From Nitrincola schmidtii (GTDB lineage: Bacteria > Pseudomonadota > Gammaproteobacteria > Pseudomonadales > Balneatricaceae), in the NCBI RefSeq assembly GCF_008973715.1, contig NZ_WBOL01000008.1:97669-161668 (forward strand): 64,000 nucleotides of DNA, given 5' to 3'. Within the stretch, counting starts at the first letter, position 1; every line of letters starts with the position of its first letter. The translations under genes and the position numbers were made by a program. Of the stretch, positions 59,565 through 64,000 are shown piece by piece. Under the pieces are notes generated by a model that saw only the letters and a program-made list of their open reading frames with translations, had not been told where the DNA came from and did not search any database.

Positions 59565-60121
59565 AGGATAGCTTCATACTGCGGGTCTAGATCAAGCTGC
59601 AGCGTGCTTGTGTAGACGTTGAACATTGTTGCCATGTCTATTACGGCGATAATTTCGCATACTTCCTCACGGGTGAAGCCCGCATCCATGAGGAGTTCAA
59701 AATCCTCATCTGAGACACCATTAGCGTCAATAGCAACCTTCTCTGCGAATGCCACAACTGCACTATAATAGGTAGGAAGACACCCGCCCTCCTCTGAGTG
59801 CAAGAAATCATGAAGGTCAACAAAGCTCAACCTCTTGTCCAGACTAAGCACGTTCTGCGCGTGACAGGCTGAGCAATAGCGGGCACCGTTGCGAGCCGAT
59901 ACCACAAAGACGATCATTTCCTTAAGCGACAGTGGGAGATAGCCTGCAAACAGCGTCCCTTTTGCTCGTTCCCAGTAGGCATGGGCCAGTGCCGAACTGT
60001 GACCGAGACTTTGTAGCCAGATGGGTACTGTAGTCGAACCGGTCGTGCGCATAAAGTCGTTATAAACTTCACGGGTTGCAGGGCTGGCATTGTCGTAGGA
60101 AGTGAGTTTGTAGCGCTTCAT
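59561..60121 (-). CDS. Carboxymuconolactone decarboxylase/AhpD-like protein
   Basis: A 186-residue all-helical protein with the AhpD-type redox motif CSACHAQ (CxxCxxH) in a segment reading SARNGARYCSACHAQNVL, and a second conserved helix TREEVCEIIAVIDMATMFNVY. It could be a peroxidase-related enzyme. The start is taken as ATG 60121, where family-like sequence begins; an ATG at 60220 would add 33 residues without recognised homology. It is coupled to the diguanylate cyclase gene (GTGA), so the redox protein may influence c-di-GMP output. Confidence 0.75.
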   Translation of the reverse strand: MKRYKLTSYDNASPATREVYNDFMRTTGSTTVPIWLQSLGHSSALAHAYWERAKGTLFAGYLPLSLKEMIVFVVSARNGARYCSACHAQNVLSLDKRLSFVDLHDFLHSEEGGCLPTYYSAVVAFAEKVAIDANGVSDEDFELLMDAGFTREEVCEIIAVIDMATMFNVYTSTLQLDLDPQYEAIL

Positions 60122-60349
60122 AAGCAAAAGCCCTAAGTAGTCATCGTTGCAGATAAAGCGGATATAAAACACTTTTTCTGAATATTCTGAAAAGTTATCA
60201 TCAAGTCCTACATTTTTCAATTACCTAAACGGCGATCGCTGTGTTCAGGTAAACCGACAATATTCTGAATTGAGAACCACTTACCCCTCTGGATAGGATT
60301 CAAAAATTACTACATCAATTATACAAACTTAGGCAACAAAGGCGTTTTA

Positions 60350-60412
60350 GCATTAGGAAATAGCCAAACGCGCAAGCATGGCATAGGAGCAGCGTCGGAA
60401 GTAATATAGATT
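60350..60412 (-). pseudogene. Remnant of the 5' end of a second GST gene
   Basis: On the minus strand this stretch reads YYFRRCSYAMLARLAIS and then a stop, matching YSFRRCPYAMRARLAIS of the GST gene at 62224 with about 50 of 60 bases identical. The native stop-free continuation YCLP is replaced by TAA and homology decays near 60340. Many differences are synonymous, so it comes from a related but diverged copy. It abuts the patatin stop codon. Confidence 0.78.
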
Positions 60413-61445
60413 ACTCCACTTTATTCACAGGCTTCTCTGACGGATTATCAAACCACTCGAAATAATTTTCGGTGCCATCTATCCCCTGCTCGATCAGAGC
60501 TTGCTTCCTTGCGTCGGAAAGATTGAAATCCGTTGTACTGACATCCAATGTGTCTATATACACCGTGCGCTGCCAGTCATCGCCGTGCAGATGCATGTTT
60601 TCTTGTGCGTTCATCAGCGCACCAAAAAGTTGTCGAGCGTAGTCAGTGAACGACTTAATCGGTTTACCCTGAAGAGGTTCGTCGTAACGAAACAGCGCTA
60701 TCTCTTCACGACTGTCAAGACGCAATCCTAATGTTTGGCGATTGTACACATAAGGACTATGGCCCGGTCGCTCAAGCTGAAAACGAGCATTCTCTTTATT
60801 GTAATAACCCGTGTGGCGAGCAGCACCCGGATCTTTGGCGAGGTCAATATAACGCGCTCGATCAAACAGCTTGATCGGGTAGTTAAGCTGTACACCCCCA
60901 TCAACATACACATCCTGTCGATCACCATGACGCGCAGCTGCAAAGAAAAGTGGTATCGACATGGAAATACGAACCGCTGTTGCCAGCTCCATATTGGGAT
61001 GTCTTTCAGCGGAAAAAACCTCTGCAAAACCCGTGGAGAGGTTAGTGCCTATCACATAAAGATCAGGGAGTTTCGCGTTTTGCAGATCTTTGAACGTAGC
61101 TCGGCGATTACCCAGACGACGATGAATTAAATCGCCTACCCAGGAATTAAAAAAGTCGCCCTTGTGCCAGCCAAAGTCTTTAGCCAGTCGACGGATATCT
61201 CGAATAACCCCCCAAGAATCATCCATAAACTGGTTAAAATCGGTAGCCTGCAGGATTTCTTTCTGCTCATGCAGGGTATAACCCAACGCAAAGATCAGTG
61301 CATTAATCGCACCCGCACTGCAGCCTCCGACTCGGTGAATATCTTGCAATACGCCACGGTTTTCAAGAATCTGCATAGCTCCGATGTAAGCAATTCCTTT
61401 TACACCGCCGCCTTCAAAAATCAGGTTTCTGAATTGAGTTGTCAT
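60411..61445 (-). CDS. Patatin-like phospholipase
   Basis: A 344-residue lipid acyl hydrolase. The oxyanion loop GGGVKG is at 12-17, the nucleophile S43 is in GCSAG, and the catalytic aspartate is in YVDGGVQLNYP near residue 200. No signal peptide is seen, so it is cytoplasmic or exported by another route. ATG at 61445 with AAGGAG eight bases upstream is the start. Its 3' end is duplicated at 58431. It is followed on the strand by remnant DNA and the replaced block. Confidence 0.9.
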   Translation of the reverse strand: MTTQFRNLIFEGGGVKGIAYIGAMQILENRGVLQDIHRVGGCSAGAINALIFALGYTLHEQKEILQATDFNQFMDDSWGVIRDIRRLAKDFGWHKGDFFNSWVGDLIHRRLGNRRATFKDLQNAKLPDLYVIGTNLSTGFAEVFSAERHPNMELATAVRISMSIPLFFAAARHGDRQDVYVDGGVQLNYPIKLFDRARYIDLAKDPGAARHTGYYNKENARFQLERPGHSPYVYNRQTLGLRLDSREEIALFRYDEPLQGKPIKSFTDYARQLFGALMNAQENMHLHGDDWQRTVYIDTLDVSTTDFNLSDARKQALIEQGIDGTENYFEWFDNPSEKPVNKVE

Positions 61446-61579
61446 GGATTTCACTCCTTGTGAAGATTAACGCTGGTATCACGCGCATGACACGTGCATT
61501 GTTTTAATACCGACTGAATCTCCTTTAAAGGTAGCGGTTTTAGTGGTGAATTCAAGAATGATAGTGACTGTGGTTTTAT

Positions 61580-62224
61580 CTAAGGAAAATAAACAGGCTC
61601 ATCGCCTTCCTGCCATTGCGGATATTTGGTCATGATGCTGATAAACAGATCAGACACAAGCCAGTGATTAAGCCATTGAATGAGTGCCGTATATTGGCTT
61701 GCTTCAAACCAAAGTTTATCAACATGAGCAAACTGTCGAACAAAAGGAAAAATAGCTAAATCCGCCAAGGTCATCTCGTCGCCCATTAAATAACGATGAC
61801 TGTTCAATCGCTCATTTAACGCGCCTAAAAAGACCTCACCCTTTTCACGATAATAGGTTTGGCTCTGTTCATATCGGTCAGCATATTTATAACGATCTAA
61901 TGCACACTTAAAGTCGCCATCATTCACCTTAATTAGGCTAAATATGTCGACTTTTAAAGACTCAGGCAGTAACGCCTTTTCTAGATCAGGATGAGTGGAA
62001 AGCGCATACTGCATGATATCTAGGCTTTCTTCGAGCACTTGACCACCTTCTAACAGCAATACCGGGACCGTTGCTTTAGGACTAATGTTGATTAAGGAAG
62101 CAGGTTTATCCCTTAGCACCACCTCTCTTAAGTCAACAGCGTGCTTGGGTAAGCAATAGGAAATCGCCAAACGAGCACGCATGGCGTAGGGGCAACGGCG
62201 GAAGGAATAGAGAGTAGCTGGCAT
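61580..62224 (-). CDS. Glutathione S-transferase-family protein
   Basis: A 214-residue protein with a thioredoxin-like N-terminal domain (1-75; RRCPYAMRARLAI, PKATVPVLLLEGG, LEESLDIMQYA) and a helical C-terminal domain (MGDEMTLADLAIFPFVRQFAH). The CPYA motif suggests an omega- or beta-type enzyme with a catalytic cysteine. It lies 134 bases upstream of the patatin gene in the same direction, and a fragment of a second copy lies at 60350. Confidence 0.85.
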   Translation of the reverse strand: MPATLYSFRRCPYAMRARLAISYCLPKHAVDLREVVLRDKPASLINISPKATVPVLLLEGGQVLEESLDIMQYALSTHPDLEKALLPESLKVDIFSLIKVNDGDFKCALDRYKYADRYEQSQTYYREKGEVFLGALNERLNSHRYLMGDEMTLADLAIFPFVRQFAHVDKLWFEASQYTALIQWLNHWLVSDLFISIMTKYPQWQEGDEPVYFP

Positions 62225-62276
62225 GAATATGACTTTAGATATTTGTAGTCTTTGCCTTCAAAGATTATTGGTCAAT

Positions 62277-62525
62277 TCAGTCTTTAAAGTGTTTTTGCCA
62301 AGCACTGACGATCTCATATTCGTGCTCCTGAACCAATTGTTGAATACGATTAAGATGCTTATCAGAATAGCCGAAAGATCTCGACAAGGCTATTTCAGGC
62401 TCTAACCACAACATAGCCTCGTCTTCTGAGGACAAAACATGAACATGCATTCTTGCTTCTCCCCATGAGAAGCAAAAGAAGCGAAAGCCATCTTTTCTGA
62501 ACACTGTTGGACTCAATTTTCGCAA
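62277..62525 (-). CDS. DUF4160 protein
   Basis: A protein of about 80 residues with the DUF4160 pattern: SPTVFRKDGFRFFCFS, then MHVHV, WLEPEIALSRSFGYSDKHLNRI and AWQKHF. DUF4160 genes often pair with DUF2442 genes in toxin-antitoxin-like loci; no partner is present here. Only TTG codons (62525, 62516) are available as starts, and the IS element begins 15 bases upstream, so the native start and promoter may have been lost. Confidence 0.7.
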   Translation of the reverse strand: MRKLSPTVFRKDGFRFFCFSWGEARMHVHVLSSEDEAMLWLEPEIALSRSFGYSDKHLNRIQQLVQEHEYEIVSAWQKHFKD

Positions 62526-62556
62526 TTTGAAAGTTTAACGAGTCGACCCTGAAAAA

Positions 62557-62580
62557 TGGCGTTTCAAGCCTGAAGCGCCA
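62557..62580 (-). terminator. Terminator inside the IS end
   Basis: TGGCGTTTCA (62557-62566) and TGAAGCGCCA (62571-62580) form a ten-pair stem with one G-T pair. On the minus strand it is followed by TTTTTC. It overlaps the transposase stop codon. Confidence 0.75.
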
Positions 62581-63904
62581 CATGATTTAAATCCAACTTA
62601 AAATTATTTGCCAAGCTATTCAGTAATATTTTTAGTAATAACGCTGGTCTATTAGGTGCAAAATAAAGCCACCGCAGTAGCTTCCGTAGATTTTGACCAC
62701 AGGCGCTCAGTATGACATTGAGTGCATCACCCAGAACTCCTTTAAGAAAGCACCGTTTCATTTTGCCATCCGATTTCAGATGCCCAATAATCGGCTCTAC
62801 ACTGTTACGCCGTCCCATCCAACGTTTTTCTTTATGGGGCACACCGCGTTTTTGCCCTGCGATGAGCACTTGAATGTCGCTAACACCTGAACCACGATAG
62901 CCTCTATCCACAAAGCAGTATTCTGGCTTTTTACCCGTCAGTGTTTCCACTTGCTGAAGTTGATCCGCCAATGTATGGCCATCATAGGGGTTGCCAGGGT
63001 AGCCTCTGGCGCCAATGATGAAGGACTCTTTTGCGGTCACAGCAATACTGGCTTTAACGCCAAACTCATAACGTTTATGGGCTTTTCCCTTGGAAATACA
63101 GTCCACTAAAGGCTCATGCAAGCTGTAAATCTTGTTTTTACTTTTGCGTGTCTGCAGTAGCAACTCCCTTGCTTGCTGTAAGGTATTTTGTTGTTTGGGT
63201 GTCAGCTGAATCCCTTTTGCTATCAACTGACGCTCCAAGTCACGAACCACTCGACCAAGAAAGCCTTTGACTTGCTTGATCGCTTTCTTCATTCGCTTGT
63301 ATTGTTTTGCATGACCATAACGTCCGATCTTAGGCATCAGATCCTGACAAGCTTTATCATAGGTTTGTCGTAGCGTGATGCTATGATCATGAGCTATAGC
63401 CACCAGAAGCTGCCGCGATTTGTGATAGAGCTTAGCATCTGTGGGAAAAGCAATATTCTTCTCTTGAACGGTGGTATCAACAATCACACGTTTTAAGCTG
63501 GAAGGTTTAATCACTTTTAACTTTAAACCGGCATTGATCGTTTCCGTTAACAACCATTCACAACCTTCTTCGCCAAGGCGTTGGCGCCATTTAACCAAGC
63601 TAGTTGGATGGCATGGAAATTGGTGCTGAAAGAAAGTTTCACCACAGAAGTACTGGTAGTAAGGTGACTCTAGCCACTGATCTAACAGCGCTTCATCTGA
63701 CAAGTTATGCAGGTGTTGTAGATACATCAACCCCGCCATCAATCGTGTCGGAAGTGCAGCTGCACCCACCGTTGCAAAATGTTGACCTAATTCTATATCC
63801 AGCCTTTCCCAATCAATGACTGAAGCTAAACGAACCAAGGCATGATTGGGGTTAATAATGTCTTCAAGTCGAGGCTTGAACAGTAAGTGCCAATAAATCA
63901 GCAC
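62564..63904 (-). CDS. IS5-family DDE transposase
   Basis: A 446-residue transposase. The N-terminal domain has LPTRLMAGLMYLQHLHNLSDEALLDQWLESPYYQYFCG; the DDE triad is suggested by DTTVQEK, FVDRGYRG and NSVEPIIGHLKSDGKM. It is complete and without frameshift, so the element may be active. The start is probably GTG at 63904; the open frame continues upstream to 63928. Confidence 0.88.
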   Translation of the reverse strand: MLIYWHLLFKPRLEDIINPNHALVRLASVIDWERLDIELGQHFATVGAAALPTRLMAGLMYLQHLHNLSDEALLDQWLESPYYQYFCGETFFQHQFPCHPTSLVKWRQRLGEEGCEWLLTETINAGLKLKVIKPSSLKRVIVDTTVQEKNIAFPTDAKLYHKSRQLLVAIAHDHSITLRQTYDKACQDLMPKIGRYGHAKQYKRMKKAIKQVKGFLGRVVRDLERQLIAKGIQLTPKQQNTLQQARELLLQTRKSKNKIYSLHEPLVDCISKGKAHKRYEFGVKASIAVTAKESFIIGARGYPGNPYDGHTLADQLQQVETLTGKKPEYCFVDRGYRGSGVSDIQVLIAGQKRGVPHKEKRWMGRRNSVEPIIGHLKSDGKMKRCFLKGVLGDALNVILSACGQNLRKLLRWLYFAPNRPALLLKILLNSLANNFKLDLNHVALQA

Positions 63905-63911
63905 TCTACCC

Positions 63912-64000
63912 CTAGCTGTACTGAGTCACTTTTTTCGAAGTCTTCTCTAGCGGTGCATTCCATGGCAAGAGTTGTTCAAGTTTCTCTAGCGTATCGGCTT
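63912..64000 (-). CDS. C-terminal end of another transposase (IS66 TnpC-like), truncated
   Basis: An open frame enters from the window end and reads ADTLEKLEQLLPWNAPLEK before stopping at 63912. ...LEQLLPWN at a C-terminus is characteristic of IS66-type TnpC proteins. The last 12 residues are encoded by the end of the IS5 element, so the original gene seems to have been cut by its insertion. Confidence 0.45.
   Translation of the reverse strand, partial: ADTLEKLEQLLPWNAPLEKTSKKVTQYS

Larger units (their letters stand above)
62540..63947 (-). mobile_element. IS5-family insertion sequence
   Basis: About 1.4 kb with one transposase gene. Imperfect terminal inverted repeats of 19 bp are proposed: 62540-62558 (GAGTCGACCCTGAAAAATG) and the complement of 63929-63947 (GAGAAGACTTCGAAAAAAG), 13 of 19 matching. 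Flanking TAAC and TAGC do not form an exact target duplication, so the ends are tentative. Confidence 0.65.

Noticed and set aside
58284..64000. A CRISPR, prophage or defence island in the accessory end of the window
   Set aside because: No repeat-spacer array, phage structural gene or recognised defence gene is seen; patatin and GST occur here without CBASS or other partner genes such as a nucleotidyltransferase.

Overview
The window is a chromosomal segment of a marine-type gammaproteobacterium. The gene content and order point to the Oceanospirillales/Pseudomonadales side: the block ccoI-ccoS-safE-like-hemN-anr-apt has the same order as in Pseudomonas, and there is an RdgC, a quinone-dependent malate dehydrogenase, a PA3286-type KASIII and a betIBA operon. 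Genus cannot be fixed from the sequence alone. About 65 protein genes are supported. I found no rRNA, tRNA or CRISPR array.

Layout. 1-6.4 kb: microaerobic respiration block (copper loading of cbb3 oxidase, oxygen-independent haem synthesis, FNR/Anr regulator), then apt, rdgC and queE. 6.4-12.9 kb: a BASS symporter, a cation efflux protein, glutathione reductase, exonuclease III, a tandem universal stress protein and an SLT lipoprotein. The 488-bp gap at 7.3-7.75 kb carries DnaA boxes, an IHF site and AT-rich repeats. 13-20 kb: a purine/sulfate-type permease, a c-di-GMP protein with a degenerate GGDEF, an exported rhodanese, a YqhA-like membrane protein and a NhaR-like regulator. 20-24.8 kb: an operon of RND permease, LolA-like periplasmic protein and outer-membrane barrel, with a palindromic/direct-repeat operator candidate in front. 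24.8-34.9 kb: yjgR, yihY, arsC-wrbA-DUF2069-yejK, mtgA, copZ-copA and an Aer-like chemoreceptor. 35-48 kb: mostly single housekeeping genes (mqo, LMW-PTP, hypoxanthine glycosylase, rhlE, ghrA, ogt, KASIII, thiI, yjdM, hsp20), plus a DUF523-DUF1722 desulfidase-like fusion facing thiI.

48-58.3 kb: a zinc beta-carbonic-anhydrase-like protein resembling the carboxysomal CsoSCA class but with no carboxysome genes nearby; the choline-to-glycine-betaine operon betIBA with a short BCCT-like carrier behind a translationally coupled 15-codon leader; a DMT exporter and an AraC regulator; then mesX (DUF1852) and mesD, an aerobic methionine synthase pair reported not to need folate or cobalamin.

58.4-64 kb is accessory DNA. 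A patatin-GST gene pair is preceded by the outer ends of a second, broken copy of the same pair, and the interior of that copy has been replaced by a carboxymuconolactone-decarboxylase-like gene and a diguanylate cyclase. The end of the window holds an IS5-family element that appears to sit on the 3' end of another transposase gene.

Functional themes: copper handling (CcoI, CopZ, CopA), redox and oxygen adaptation (Anr, HemN, Gor, WrbA, Aer-like receptor), osmoprotection linked in position to methionine synthesis, sulfur in RNA (ThiI, desulfidase-like fusion), and DNA repair (XthA, Ogt, hypoxanthine glycosylase, RdgC).
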